DNA from: Kushneria aurantia DSM 21353
Lineage (GTDB): Bacteria; Pseudomonadota; Gammaproteobacteria; Pseudomonadales; Halomonadaceae
DNA: 64,000 nt
Direction of reading: 5' to 3'
Assembly (NCBI RefSeq): GCF_000382245.1
Contig: NZ_KB907867.1
Coordinates: 121,502 to 185,501, forward strand
The notes under the pieces are model-generated. The model made no database searches and was not told where the DNA came from. It worked only from the letters and a program-made list of their open reading frames with translations. This document shows, piece after piece, positions 19,467 to 30,445 of this stretch (the first letter of the stretch is position 1; each line of letters starts with the position of its first letter). The position numbers and the translations under genes were made by a program.

Positions 19467-20882
19467 TCAAGCATGCGCCATCGGCGGCAGGCATCGCGGC
19501 AGGCGGGCCTCCAGCAGCCGCGCCACCGCCATCACCCGGTCATCGCGGTAGCGCGGGCCGACAATGTGCAGCCCTACCGGCAGCCCGCGATCATCGAGGC
19601 CGCAGGGCATGGACGCTGCCGGCTGCTGGGTGAGGTTGAAGGGATAGCTGAACGGCGTCCAGTCGACCCAGTCGTCATAATCGCTACCCGGCGGCACCTC
19701 ATGGCCGGCCGCGAAGGGCGCCAGCGGCAGCGTGGGCGTCACCAGCAGGTCGAAGCGGCGATGAAAGTCGGCCATATGGGCGACCAGCGCCGCACGCGCT
19801 TCGCGGGCGGCAAGATAGTCCGTCAGTGTGAGGCGCTTGCCGCGCTCGGCGATCGCCCGCAGGCCGGGGTCGAGGGCGTCGCGCTGCGCCTCGCTCAGAC
19901 CATCGAGCAGCCGCGAGGCGCCTGCATGCCAGAGGGTATCGAAGCTCGCCTTCGGCGACGCGAAACCCGGGTCGACCTCCTCCACATGCGCCCCCAGCGC
20001 ACGCAGCTCGGCGACGCCCGCCTCCACCGCGCGCAGGATATCCGGGGCGACCTCGGCGTAACCGAGATCGCGGCTATAGGCCACACGCAGGCCGTCGAGA
20101 TCGTCCGGCGGAGCGGCCAGCCAGTCGACGGGACAGGCAGGGCCGGCGTAACCGTCGCGGGCATCGGGGCGGGCGACCACCGACAGCAGCAGCGCGCTGT
20201 CGACGGCGCTGCGGGTTATCGGCCCCAGGTGCGACAGCGTGGTCATGGCGCTGGCCGGCCACTGCGGCACCCAGCCAAAGGTGGGCTTGAGACCGAAGAT
20301 GCCGGTAAAGCTGCAGGGAATGCGGATCGAGCCGCCGGCGTCGCTGCCCTGATGCAGCATGCCCAGATTGAGCGCCGCCGCGGCGGCGGCACCGCCGGAG
20401 GAGCCGCCGGCGGTCAGTTCGGGGTGCCAGGGGTTGCGCGTAATGCCGTAGAGCGGATTGTCGGTGACCCCCTTCCAGCCGAACTCCGGCGTGGTGGTCT
20501 TGCCCAGCAGCACCGCCCCGGCAGCGCGCATATGGGCGGTAAAGGGAGCGTCCACTTGCCAGGGGCCGGCGGCGGAAGTCGTCGTCGAGCCCTTGCGGGT
20601 AGGCATGCCGACGGTCAGGGTCAGGTCCTTGAGGGTGCTCGGCACGCCATCCAGCGGCCCCAGCGGCTCACCCCGCTGCCAGCGCGACTCGGCGGCGCGG
20701 GCGGCGACCAGTGCCCCCTCCGCGTCAACGTGACAGAAGGCATTGACCACAGGATTGAAGCGCTCGATACGCGCGAGACAGTCGCGGGTCAGCTCGAGCG
20801 GCGAGAGCTCACCACGGGCAAACAGTGCCAGAGCCTCACAGGCGGTCAGCTCGGCCAGCGCAGTGGGAAGACGATCGCTCAC
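19467..20882 (-). CDS. Amidase (amidase signature family)
   Basis: This 471-residue hydrolase cleaves carboxamide bonds using a Ser-cisSer-Lys triad. Lys85 (LKDLT), Ser161/162 in AGGSSGGAAAAAA and the nucleophile Ser185 in GSDAGGSIRIP are all present. The physiological substrate is unknown. It overlaps by 4 bases the upstream carbamoylase-family gene, so the two form an operon. Together they may degrade an amide- or carbamoyl-containing nitrogen compound, in line with the pyrimidine-degradation genes elsewhere in the window. Confidence 0.92.
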   Translation of the reverse strand: MSDRLPTALAELTACEALALFARGELSPLELTRDCLARIERFNPVVNAFCHVDAEGALVAARAAESRWQRGEPLGPLDGVPSTLKDLTLTVGMPTRKGSTTTSAAGPWQVDAPFTAHMRAAGAVLLGKTTTPEFGWKGVTDNPLYGITRNPWHPELTAGGSSGGAAAAAALNLGMLHQGSDAGGSIRIPCSFTGIFGLKPTFGWVPQWPASAMTTLSHLGPITRSAVDSALLLSVVARPDARDGYAGPACPVDWLAAPPDDLDGLRVAYSRDLGYAEVAPDILRAVEAGVAELRALGAHVEEVDPGFASPKASFDTLWHAGASRLLDGLSEAQRDALDPGLRAIAERGKRLTLTDYLAAREARAALVAHMADFHRRFDLLVTPTLPLAPFAAGHEVPPGSDYDDWVDWTPFSYPFNLTQQPAASMPCGLDDRGLPVGLHIVGPRYRDDRVMAVARLLEARLPRCLPPMAHA

Positions 20883-22153
20883 GACGGCTCGCCACGACCG
20901 GCCACGCCGGCCAGTGTCAGGGTGGCGTGCAGCAGGACGTTGGCACCGGCGGTCACGTCCTCGGGGCTGGCATATTCGGCCTCGTTATGGCTGATGCCCT
21001 TCTCGCAGGGAATGAAGATCATCGCCGCCGGCGCGATATCACTGATGAATACCGCGTCGTGGCCGGCGCCGCTGACGATGTCACGATGGGCATAGCCACC
21101 CGCCTGCGCCGCTTCGCGAACGGCCGCGATGCAGTCGGTATCAAAATACTGCGGCGGATAGTCGGCGGTGGGCGTCACCTCGACGGTCAGTTCGCTGTCG
21201 GCTTCGACCTCCTCGAGCAGATGCTGAAACGCCTCGGCCATCGTCTTCAACGCCGCCTCGTCGCTGTGGCGCAGATCGATGCTCAGCGTGACCCGCTCGG
21301 GAATCACGTTGCGCGAATTGGGCGCCACCTGCACCGCGCCCACCGTGCCGCGACCATCGGGCTGCTGCGCCAGCGCGATCCGGTCGACCCCCTCGATCAC
21401 CCGAGTGGCCCCCAGCAGGGCGTTATGGCGCAGATCCATCGGCGTCGAGCCGGAGTGCGCGGCCATGCCGGTCAGGGTGACATCGAACCACTTGAGCCCC
21501 AGTGCGCCGGTCACCACGCCGATACGGTCACCCGCCTCCTCGAGAATCGGCCCCTGTTCGATATGCGCTTCGAGATAGGCCGCGAAACGACCCGGCCGGT
21601 TGGCGTCATCGCCGGCGTAACCGATCGCCTCCAGCGCCTCGCCGGCGGTAATGCCCTCGGCGTCGCGACGCGCCAGCGCATCCTCCAGCGTCAACTGACC
21701 GGCGAACACCCCGGACCCCATCATGCAGGGCGCGAAACGACACCCCTCCTCATTGGTCCAGGAGACCAGCTCGATCGGCCGCTGGGTGGCAATATCATGG
21801 GCATTGAGGGTGCGGATCACCTCCAGTGCCGAAAGCACGCCAAAACAGCCATCGTATTTGCCGCCGGTGGGTTGGGTATCGATATGGCTGCCGATCACCA
21901 CCGGCTCGGCGGTGTCATCACGGCCGGCGCGGCGGGCGAACAGGTTGCCGATGGCATCAAAACGCACCGCCAGCCCTTCCGCCTCGCACCAGCGGGTCAG
22001 CAATTCGCGCCCCTGGCGATCGAGCTCGGTGAGCGCCTGGCGATTGTTGCCGCCCTTCGCCGTGGCGCCAATGGTGGCCAACGCCATCAGCGCCTGCCAG
22101 AGCCGGTCGCCGTCGATGGCGGGAAGATTCGAGAAAGGCTGTGATGTCGTCAT
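20879..22153 (-). CDS. Zn-dependent hydrolase, N-carbamoyl-amino acid/allantoate amidohydrolase family (M20)
   Basis: This 424-residue binuclear metallohydrolase belongs to the hydantoinase/carbamoylase branch of M20, which removes carbamoyl groups from N-carbamoyl-L-amino acids, ureidopropionate or allantoate. Metal and substrate motifs are GSHIDTQPTGGKYDG, WTNEEGCRF, EAHIEQGP and the late SGAGHDA. The frame is open to 22282, but the ATG at 22153 has AAGGA at a proper distance and gives the usual family length. It precedes the amidase with a 4-base overlap. It could duplicate or extend the beta-ureidopropionase function at 487-1353; the two belong to unrelated families. Confidence 0.9.
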   Translation of the reverse strand: MTTSQPFSNLPAIDGDRLWQALMALATIGATAKGGNNRQALTELDRQGRELLTRWCEAEGLAVRFDAIGNLFARRAGRDDTAEPVVIGSHIDTQPTGGKYDGCFGVLSALEVIRTLNAHDIATQRPIELVSWTNEEGCRFAPCMMGSGVFAGQLTLEDALARRDAEGITAGEALEAIGYAGDDANRPGRFAAYLEAHIEQGPILEEAGDRIGVVTGALGLKWFDVTLTGMAAHSGSTPMDLRHNALLGATRVIEGVDRIALAQQPDGRGTVGAVQVAPNSRNVIPERVTLSIDLRHSDEAALKTMAEAFQHLLEEVEADSELTVEVTPTADYPPQYFDTDCIAAVREAAQAGGYAHRDIVSGAGHDAVFISDIAPAAMIFIPCEKGISHNEAEYASPEDVTAGANVLLHATLTLAGVAGRGEPS

Positions 22154-22388
22154 GATGGGTCCTTTTGTTGTTGGAAATGGGTCGCGTGAAGCGTAGAGAG
22201 CCGGCTCGGTTCTATACGACTCTAACGCTTCAATCTCAAGTGTCCCATTGAGATGATGAGCGAATTGGTGGCGCAGTACCATGATGCTTCGTCATCAACG
22301 CATTGACGGTGTTGAGCTCAGAAGCTGCATCCGCCCTGCATTCGCCCATTATTGCCTTTAAAAAACGCATGAACTGCCAGGCTACGAT

Positions 22389-22967
22389 TTAACCTGGATA
22401 GAAAACAGGTGACGTTGCACACAGAAGCCACGATTTCTTGTCATTACAAGGGTTCCTGAAGCGATGAGGCTTAGCATGAGGTATGCAAATGGTATCACCC
22501 TCATCCAACAAATAAATGGCTTCACCCATTATCACCTCAAGCCAGCCAGCCAGCACAACTATTACTTCGGTACCGGAGAACTGATAATCATCATCACCCG
22601 AAACCCCACCGGGTTCCAATACGGTCTCAATAATTTGCAAATCATGGCAGAAGGCAGGTGTCATGATTTCCTTATGCATACCTCTACCCGGAAATTCCAG
22701 CCTGCCTCGCTTGCTTTTCTTGATAATGGTCGCATCGCCATTGGCCTCTGTATCGGTATCGTCCAGCATAAGTAACATAGGCTGCTCAAGACATTGACAT
22801 ATCGACCGCATCACCTTGATCGAAGGCGAAGATATGTCGCGCTCAATCTGACTTAGCTGCCCTACAGAAACATCGACAATTTTCGAAAGCTCCGACAGGG
22901 ACATTTTTTTTAATTTTCTTGCTTTTCGGATACGAGAGCCTAACGATTTTTCTTCGACTACATTCAC
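22389..22967 (-). CDS. XRE family regulator with cupin domain (PuuR-like)
   Basis: The roughly 192-residue protein has an N-terminal helix-turn-helix (residues about 8-62: LGSRIRKARKLKKMSLSELS then VGQLSQIERDISSPS). A C-terminal cupin sensor domain includes VVLAGWLEVIMGEAIYLLDE, GDTICIPHAKPHRFRN and a final WLLCATSP. The layout matches PuuR and related regulators of polyamine or amino-acid catabolism. The GTG at 22967 is chosen because AAGGA lies 8 bases upstream; the frame is open to a TTG at 22997. Its neighbours, a symporter and a PuuB-like oxidase, support a role in amine use. The DNA is clearly AT-richer than the flanks. Confidence 0.9.
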   Translation of the reverse strand: MNVVEEKSLGSRIRKARKLKKMSLSELSKIVDVSVGQLSQIERDISSPSIKVMRSICQCLEQPMLLMLDDTDTEANGDATIIKKSKRGRLEFPGRGMHKEIMTPAFCHDLQIIETVLEPGGVSGDDDYQFSGTEVIVVLAGWLEVIMGEAIYLLDEGDTICIPHAKPHRFRNPCNDKKSWLLCATSPVFYPG

Positions 22968-23052
22968 AAAAACTATCCTTCCCGTTACCAAGCCCAAAAT
23001 CTTCGATCACGCTGTGACAGATAAAGCTAGCCTGTCAAACAACGCCCTGGTC

Positions 23053-23070
23053 CAAAAATACTAATTTTTG
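23053..23070. repeat. AT-rich inverted repeat upstream of the XRE gene
   Basis: CAAAAAT and ATTTTTG flank ACTA. It lies between the symporter stop and the XRE regulator start and could be an autoregulatory operator or a weak transcription stop. AT-rich palindromes also arise by chance here. Confidence 0.35.
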
Positions 23071-23146
23071 AGACTCAAAGCCTATACCACTCCACAAATT
23101 TACCCCGCCTTATTAGTTACAAAGGGAGCATCATCCAGGCGCATAA

Positions 23147-24823
23147 TCATGATTTCACGGTGATTTTTGGTTTTTCAGGACCGACTACATAGCCGCCCAA
23201 GATGTCGCCTTGAGAAAGGCTCTCAGCACCGATAGAAGAAATATTACCAGCATAGTTTATAATCATGAAAAGAGAGATTGACGCTCCGGCCAACATCATA
23301 AATAGCGACGTAAAAAGAGTTAACCTGCTCTCCCTCGCCGGCAGATTTTCATCTCCCTTTTCGGTTAGTTTTTCAAGGTACTGCAAGGCCTTTTCAGTAG
23401 GAGTAGAGCGCTTGGATATTAAATATATAGCAGCCACCGAAAACAAGGCGCCGAAGATAACGGGATCCAAAAATGCAGGCAAGGATATCATTCCAATCTT
23501 GTTCATTATCGCAGGTATAAGATTACCCAAAAAACCCAGCACCATACCCCACACAGCACCTTCTTTAGTGATCCAGCGACACCATATACTCATAAAACCG
23601 ACCGGCCCCCATGAAGATGCAAAAAGCGTCGCTGAAAACCAAACTATTGCCATTATCGCAGGCGGCTGTATCAGCGCAAGCACTAGTGCAACAATACTGG
23701 AAAAAAGAATCGACAGCCGACTATAGAGCAATGTTCTCTCCTGCAGGTTTGTATTGACAAAAATATCGTTAACGAGACTGAACCCTACCAAAGACAGAAA
23801 AGTTGAGCAGGATGAAAGACCAGCTGCAAAAATTCCTGAGAGAGTCAGCACACCCAGCAAAAATGGGAATACGTTTAATGCCGCCCAAACCATAGCTCTT
23901 TCAGATTGCACAATATCAGCATCAAAAAGATTAAGCGAGGCCGCTGCAGGCATCAGCAGCAGATAAATCACTGCAAGAGAAAGTGTCGTTATCATTCCAG
24001 AGCGGATAACAACCTGTTCATTCTTTGCCATTAAGTGACGCCCACTCTGCCAAGGACTGACAGCCAATACACTAGCCCAGACCAGGCCAAGCGTTATTAG
24101 CCAGAGTAGAGACTGCCATGCCTTCGGCAAGAACGATTCCTCACCAGTATGACCATGCCAAGCAACAATACCCGACTTTTCAGTCATCCGGTATAAACCA
24201 TCGATAATGCCCTGCCAGCCGCCTACAGAGTGGATAATAAAAACAGATCCCGCAATAGCGGCAAACCCAAAAACGAGAAACATAATTGTGTCAGTCAACA
24301 AAACACCTTTTGAGCCTGAATAAAAGGTGAAACTGGTAAACACACACCAGACGATTATCAGTGATAATTCGTAGGAAATGTGTGTCAGCTCGGAAAGCAT
24401 AACACTTATCCCTTGCATAACGCCCAGAAGGTATAGAATCACTCCAAAAATAGTCGTCAATCCTGCAATTTGTCTCAGCCCTGGGGAATCGAAACGTTTG
24501 CCAAAAAACTCTGGTATTGTAAGAGCCTCGCTCCTTCTCAGGTATCGACCAAAAAAAACTGCTCCTAGATAGCTGCCGTTAACACTAATTGTCGAGAGCG
24601 CCAACATAAGAAAAGGAAAGCCATCGTAGGCAAACCCCGTCTCTCCCAGAAAAAGACCTGTACTGAGATAGCTGGCCACTAACGTACCCACGATCAGAAG
24701 TGTCGGCGCATTACGGCCAGCAACAAAATAATCATCAACATTTCTGACAGCTTTACCCGCCCACCCACCAACCACTAAGTAGACGATAAGACTTACCACG
24801 ACAGACCATACATAAGCACTCAT
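23147..24823 (-). CDS. Sodium:solute symporter (SSS family)
   Basis: This 558-residue inner-membrane protein has about 13 hydrophobic helices and the SSS signature: DDYFVAGRNAPTLLIVGTLV in the first repeat, then YLGAVFFGRYLRRSEALTIP and EFFGKRF. The family uses a sodium gradient to import sugars, amino acids, polyamines or carboxylates; the substrate is not evident. A cytosolic loop near the C-terminus contains EKALQYLEKLTEKGDE. The ATG at 24823 is preferred over a GTG six bases earlier because GAGAGG lies 7 bases upstream. It lies 78 bases after the PuuB-like oxidase on the same strand, so an amine substrate is plausible. Confidence 0.93.
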   Translation of the reverse strand: MSAYVWSVVVSLIVYLVVGGWAGKAVRNVDDYFVAGRNAPTLLIVGTLVASYLSTGLFLGETGFAYDGFPFLMLALSTISVNGSYLGAVFFGRYLRRSEALTIPEFFGKRFDSPGLRQIAGLTTIFGVILYLLGVMQGISVMLSELTHISYELSLIIVWCVFTSFTFYSGSKGVLLTDTIMFLVFGFAAIAGSVFIIHSVGGWQGIIDGLYRMTEKSGIVAWHGHTGEESFLPKAWQSLLWLITLGLVWASVLAVSPWQSGRHLMAKNEQVVIRSGMITTLSLAVIYLLLMPAAASLNLFDADIVQSERAMVWAALNVFPFLLGVLTLSGIFAAGLSSCSTFLSLVGFSLVNDIFVNTNLQERTLLYSRLSILFSSIVALVLALIQPPAIMAIVWFSATLFASSWGPVGFMSIWCRWITKEGAVWGMVLGFLGNLIPAIMNKIGMISLPAFLDPVIFGALFSVAAIYLISKRSTPTEKALQYLEKLTEKGDENLPARESRLTLFTSLFMMLAGASISLFMIINYAGNISSIGAESLSQGDILGGYVVGPEKPKITVKS

Positions 24824-24901
24824 AACCACCTCTCGATTGCATTTTTCTATAGCAAAATGGAATTAGCTATTTAACTTCATAAGTTTGTGTATCTTTTTGT
24901 C

Positions 24902-26185
24902 TCAGGCAAAACGTTCCTCTACCCTGTCTTTCAGTCTGTATAGAAGAAGAAGTGCCTCTGCTACAGGCCTATGTAAAGCATGGCCAGTATAGGGACGCGG
25001 TAGGGTCAATGGCAGAGAAAGCTCACTCTCTTCTGCCCCCATAACTAGTCGCGCCAGTTGATCCCCCATGAGAGTGGACAGCGCCATGCCTCTGCCATTG
25101 AAGCCATATCCTGTATACAAACCACGCCTGACACGATGAAGCATGGGTAAATGCTGCCGCGTGACCGCAACTCTACCATTCCATAGATAATCGAAATTAT
25201 ATTGCCCAAGATTCGGAAAAATCCGAACCATTTCTTTTTTTAAACGTATTCTATCGCGTCGATTCGGACGATCTCTGAAAGATGAAGCTGAGCCAAAAAG
25301 TAATCGATTTTCAGCATCAACATGATAATAGTTGAGCAGACGCCTGGTTTCCGATACTGAACGCCTGTTTGGTATAATTTCTGACCTATCTTCAATACTC
25401 AACGGTGCGGTTGCACCTTGTAACGACACCATCGGAATTATCGATCTTCTTAAGTCGTCAAGGGAATCATCACTATAACCATTGGTTGCTAATACGATAT
25501 TCTTGCAAACAATATGCTGATTATTGCATGCAACTTGCCAAATACCGCCGCTACGTTTTATTTCCACAGCACGCGAGTTAATGTGAATCTGCACCCCTGC
25601 TCTCAAGCAAGCTGATGCCAGCCCCAACGTATAAAGATAAGGTTGAACATTACCGCCCCGATGATCGATCCAGCCCCCGGTATAGTTGCCACCGCCAAGC
25701 TCTTTTCGTATTCCTTCGGCATCAAGCAAGGTGACATCCGCTCCCCTCTCCCTCCATTGTTCAGCACGACTATAAGCTTGTTTAAGACTGTTCCTGCAGT
25801 GCGCCCCCTGTATCCAGCCTGCCTGACGAGCCTGGCACTTAATATCCAAACTTTTTATCAGAGAAAACGTGTAATCGGCTGCCTGCCCGGTCAGTTGGTT
25901 CATCCTTTCTGCCAGCGCTGTGGGTAAAAGCGCTTCAATTTCACGCGGACAAGCTTTCAAGCCAGGAATGATCTGTCCACCGCTACGTCCCGATGCCCCC
26001 CAACCAATATCACCAGCATCAATGACTACAGGTATGTGCCGTTCAAGTGCGAGATGATAAGCACATGAGAGCCCTGTCAGCCCTGCACCAATGATGAGAG
26101 TGTCAGTTTTTATATTCTCCTGAAGCGGCGTGAGCTCACTACACGTCTGCTGATCAGCACGCCACCAATTGCATGAGGTTTGCAT
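24902..26185 (-). CDS. FAD-dependent amine/amino-acid oxidase (DAO family, PuuB-like)
   Basis: This 427-residue flavoprotein carries the FAD dinucleotide-binding motif TLIIGAGLTGLSCAYHLA at about residues 29-46 and the covalent-flavin-family motif GWGASGRSGGQI (about 61-72). A C-terminal segment reads GLYTGYGFNGRGMALSTLMG. The order of motifs resembles gamma-glutamylputrescine oxidase (PuuB) and related enzymes that oxidise secondary or primary amines to aldehydes with release of H2O2. With the symporter and the PuuR-like regulator it forms a small uptake-and-oxidation module. The gene is AT-rich compared with the flanks, which suggests acquisition from elsewhere. Confidence 0.88.
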   Translation of the reverse strand: MQTSCNWWRADQQTCSELTPLQENIKTDTLIIGAGLTGLSCAYHLALERHIPVVIDAGDIGWGASGRSGGQIIPGLKACPREIEALLPTALAERMNQLTGQAADYTFSLIKSLDIKCQARQAGWIQGAHCRNSLKQAYSRAEQWRERGADVTLLDAEGIRKELGGGNYTGGWIDHRGGNVQPYLYTLGLASACLRAGVQIHINSRAVEIKRSGGIWQVACNNQHIVCKNIVLATNGYSDDSLDDLRRSIIPMVSLQGATAPLSIEDRSEIIPNRRSVSETRRLLNYYHVDAENRLLFGSASSFRDRPNRRDRIRLKKEMVRIFPNLGQYNFDYLWNGRVAVTRQHLPMLHRVRRGLYTGYGFNGRGMALSTLMGDQLARLVMGAEESELSLPLTLPRPYTGHALHRPVAEALLLLYRLKDRVEERFA

Positions 26186-26331
26186 ATGCCTCCTTTTTCA
26201 TTTTATTGGAATTTTATTTCATATTTTCACTATTTTGAAAATTGAGCGACATGTCAAGCATTCCGCCAAATTTTTTGGTGCAGGGCTCCGAGATCAATTA
26301 GTTAGCTACGAAAAAGCGAAGACGCCCAACC

Positions 26332-27261
26332 TCACTCCCGCAGCGCCGCCAGCTCCGCCAGGTAGCGCTTCAGCACCAGATTGGGCGTGGCGCCGGAGCC
26401 CACCACCGAGTAGTAGTGGGTATCGAAGCCGAAATGTTGCGGTGCCAGCACGCGCATGCGGCCCTGTTCGACCCAGCGCTCGGCATAATGGGTGGGCAGA
26501 AAACCGATCCAGCCGCCGGCCAGGATCAGAAAGGCGACACCCTCCCGGTCGCTGGCCGAGGCCATCGGCCACAGGTCATCGTAGTGGCGGCGAATCTCGG
26601 CGGTCTGGGCATAGGCGGGGGCCACGGCGTCGCAGGCGACAATCTCCTCGAGCTCGATCGCGGCGCGATCGAACAGCGGATGGTCGCCACCGCAGTAGAG
26701 CGCCGAGCGCTCGCTGTAGAGGAAGGTGTAGTCGAGCCCGGCCAGCCGCCGCGGGCCGGGCACCACGCCGGCATGCAGGCTGCCGGCCAGAATGGCCATC
26801 TCGATCTCTTCGGGCGGTTTCATGTGAATGTTGATGTAGACCTGGTCGCCCTGCGCCTTGAGCCGTCTGAGGGCGTTGCTGACCTGCATCTGCGGCATGC
26901 TCACCAGGTTGTCGGCGATACCGATATTGAGCTCGCCGGTCAGGCTCTCGTGAACCCCGTTGACCCGGGTGCGAAACTCCTCCACCGCCGCCAGTAGCCG
27001 CAGGCTGTAGTCATAGACCTGCTGCCCCTCGCGGGTCAGGGCGAAGCCGCTGCGACCGCGCTGGCACAGCCGCATCGACAGCCGCGTCTCCAGATCGTTG
27101 ATCGCCACGCTGATCGCCGGTCGGCTGATGTCCAGATCGACCTGCGCCGAGGAGAAACCGCCGCACTCCACCACCTTGCGAAAGATGCGCAAAAGGCGCA
27201 GATCGACGTCACCGAGCTGGCCGATCAGTGGTATGCGACGGCTCTCCGTGCCCTTGCTCAT
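26332..27261 (-). CDS. LysR family regulator divergent from mmsA
   Basis: The 309-residue protein has an N-terminal winged helix-turn-helix (LRLLRIFRKVVECGGFSSAQ then ISRPAISVAINDLETRLSMR, residues about 20-75). An effector-binding domain follows with GELNIGIADNLVSMP and VVPGPRRLAGLDYTFLYS. It is divergent from mmsA over a 181-bp spacer that contains AT-rich sequence around 27310-27370, where the operator would be expected. It probably activates the mmsA-aminotransferase operon in response to a beta-amino acid or semialdehyde. Confidence 0.93.
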   Translation of the reverse strand: MSKGTESRRIPLIGQLGDVDLRLLRIFRKVVECGGFSSAQVDLDISRPAISVAINDLETRLSMRLCQRGRSGFALTREGQQVYDYSLRLLAAVEEFRTRVNGVHESLTGELNIGIADNLVSMPQMQVSNALRRLKAQGDQVYINIHMKPPEEIEMAILAGSLHAGVVPGPRRLAGLDYTFLYSERSALYCGGDHPLFDRAAIELEEIVACDAVAPAYAQTAEIRRHYDDLWPMASASDREGVAFLILAGGWIGFLPTHYAERWVEQGRMRVLAPQHFGFDTHYYSVVGSGATPNLVLKRYLAELAALRE

Positions 27262-27442
27262 GGCGACTCCCGTTTGTCGAGGGTGGCGCTCGCCTCACCG
27301 GAAGGCGCGCGAAAGTTAACCAGATACTTTCCTGACATTAATCACTATCGGATTTATTGACGCAAATCCTCGGTGCACTCTGAAGTGATTCGTCGCGGGG
27401 TAGCCCCCGCTCTCCCTGATGAAACAACGCCGAGGTATCGCC

Positions 27443-28942
<1,500 letters not shown>

Positions 28943-28957
28943 GCGGAGACCCGACCC

Positions 28958-30277
28958 ATGAATCACAACAACGATCGCCCCACCAATCAGAGCGTCAAGG
29001 CGCTGGATCGCGCTCATGTCTTCCACTCCTGGTCAGCGCAGGGCGCCCTCGACCCGCTGGCGTTCAAAAGCGGCAAGGGCTGCCGGCTGTGGGACTACGA
29101 CGGCCGCGAGTACCTCGACTTCTCCAGTCAGCTGGTCAATACCAACATCGGCCATCAGCACCCGAAGGTGGTCGCGGCGATCAAGGCCCAGGCCGAGGAG
29201 CTGACCACCATCGCCCCGGCCCACGCCAACCTCGCCCGCGGCCGCGCGGCGGAGAAGATTCTGGCCCGCGCGCCGGCCGGCTTCGACAAGGTGTTTTTCA
29301 CCAACGCCGGCGCCGATGCGATCGAGCACGCCATCCGTATGGCGCGCGCCGTCACCGGTCGCGACAAGGTGCTCTCCGCCTACCGCTCCTACCACGGCGG
29401 CACCGGCGCAGCGGTCGTCGCCACCGGCGATTTCCGACGCATTCCCAACGAGTTCGCCCGCGGCCATGTGCACTTTTTCAATCCATGGCGGTATCGCAGC
29501 GAGTTCCACGCCACAAGCGATGAGGAGGAGTGCCAGCGCGCCCTGCACCATCTGCGCCGGGTGATCGAGAGCGAGGGGCCGGGCAACATCGCCGCCCTGC
29601 TGCTGGAGAGCATTCCCGGCACCGCCGGCGTGCTGGTGCCACCGCGCGGCTACCTGAAAGGCGTGCGGGCGCTGGCCGACGAGTTCGGTATCGTGCTGAT
29701 TCTCGATGAAGTGATGTCCGGCTTCGGTCGCAGCGGCGCCTGGCTGGCGCTGGAGCACTTCGACGTGACCCCGGACCTGATCACCTTCGCCAAGGGGGTC
29801 AACTCGGGCTACGTGCCGGCCGGCGGGGTGATCATCAGCGAGCGTATCGCCCACCATTTCGACGACGAGATGTTCTACGGCGGCCTGACCTACTCCGGCC
29901 ATCCGCTGGCGATGGCGGCGATCTGCGCCACCCTCGATACGATGGCCGAGGAGAACATCGTCGACAACGCCGCCCATATCGGCGATACCGTGCTCACTCC
30001 CGGCCTCGCCCGCCTGCAGGCGCGCCATGAAGTGATTGGCGAAGTGCGCGGACTGGGGGTATTCCACGCCATCGAACTGGTCGCCGACCGTCAGAGCCGC
30101 GCGCCGCTGGACGCCGCCGCCATGGGCCGGATCAAGGCTGCCCTGCTCGAACGGGGTCTACTGCCCTTCGTGGTCGCCAACCGCATCCACGTGGTGCCGC
30201 CCTGCGTGGTGACAGCGGAAGAAGCCGAGCGCGGGCTTGCGATCATCGACGAGGTGCTGGGCGCATTCGCGGGCTGA
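28958..30277 (+). CDS. Class III omega-aminotransferase (beta-alanine/taurine:pyruvate type)
   Basis: This 439-residue PLP enzyme moves the amino group of an omega-amino acid to pyruvate or another keto acid. The PLP lysine is Lys279 (LITFAKGVNSGY), Asp250 lies in LILDEVMSGFGRSG, and the substrate-side motif SYHGGTGAA is near residue 144. The sequence type resembles beta-alanine:pyruvate and taurine:pyruvate transaminases; the exact substrate is inferred from context. It starts 15 bases after mmsA, so both enzymes form one operon that turns beta-alanine into malonate semialdehyde and on to acetyl-CoA. Confidence 0.9.
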   Translation: MNHNNDRPTNQSVKALDRAHVFHSWSAQGALDPLAFKSGKGCRLWDYDGREYLDFSSQLVNTNIGHQHPKVVAAIKAQAEELTTIAPAHANLARGRAAEKILARAPAGFDKVFFTNAGADAIEHAIRMARAVTGRDKVLSAYRSYHGGTGAAVVATGDFRRIPNEFARGHVHFFNPWRYRSEFHATSDEEECQRALHHLRRVIESEGPGNIAALLLESIPGTAGVLVPPRGYLKGVRALADEFGIVLILDEVMSGFGRSGAWLALEHFDVTPDLITFAKGVNSGYVPAGGVIISERIAHHFDDEMFYGGLTYSGHPLAMAAICATLDTMAEENIVDNAAHIGDTVLTPGLARLQARHEVIGEVRGLGVFHAIELVADRQSRAPLDAAAMGRIKAALLERGLLPFVVANRIHVVPPCVVTAEEAERGLAIIDEVLGAFAG

Positions 30278-30445
30278 GGCGCCCTTTCTGCAGTGGCGTT
30301 TACCCGCATACCAATAGCGTTCGATTTCCGACCCCGAACGACAGGTGGGCGTGCGCTTTTGTCGCTGCCTCGAGCAGGGTTTGCGGCGCATCCGGGCGAT
30401 ATTTTTCGTTATCCTGGGGCTCCACCCAGGTTCAGGAACATCAGG

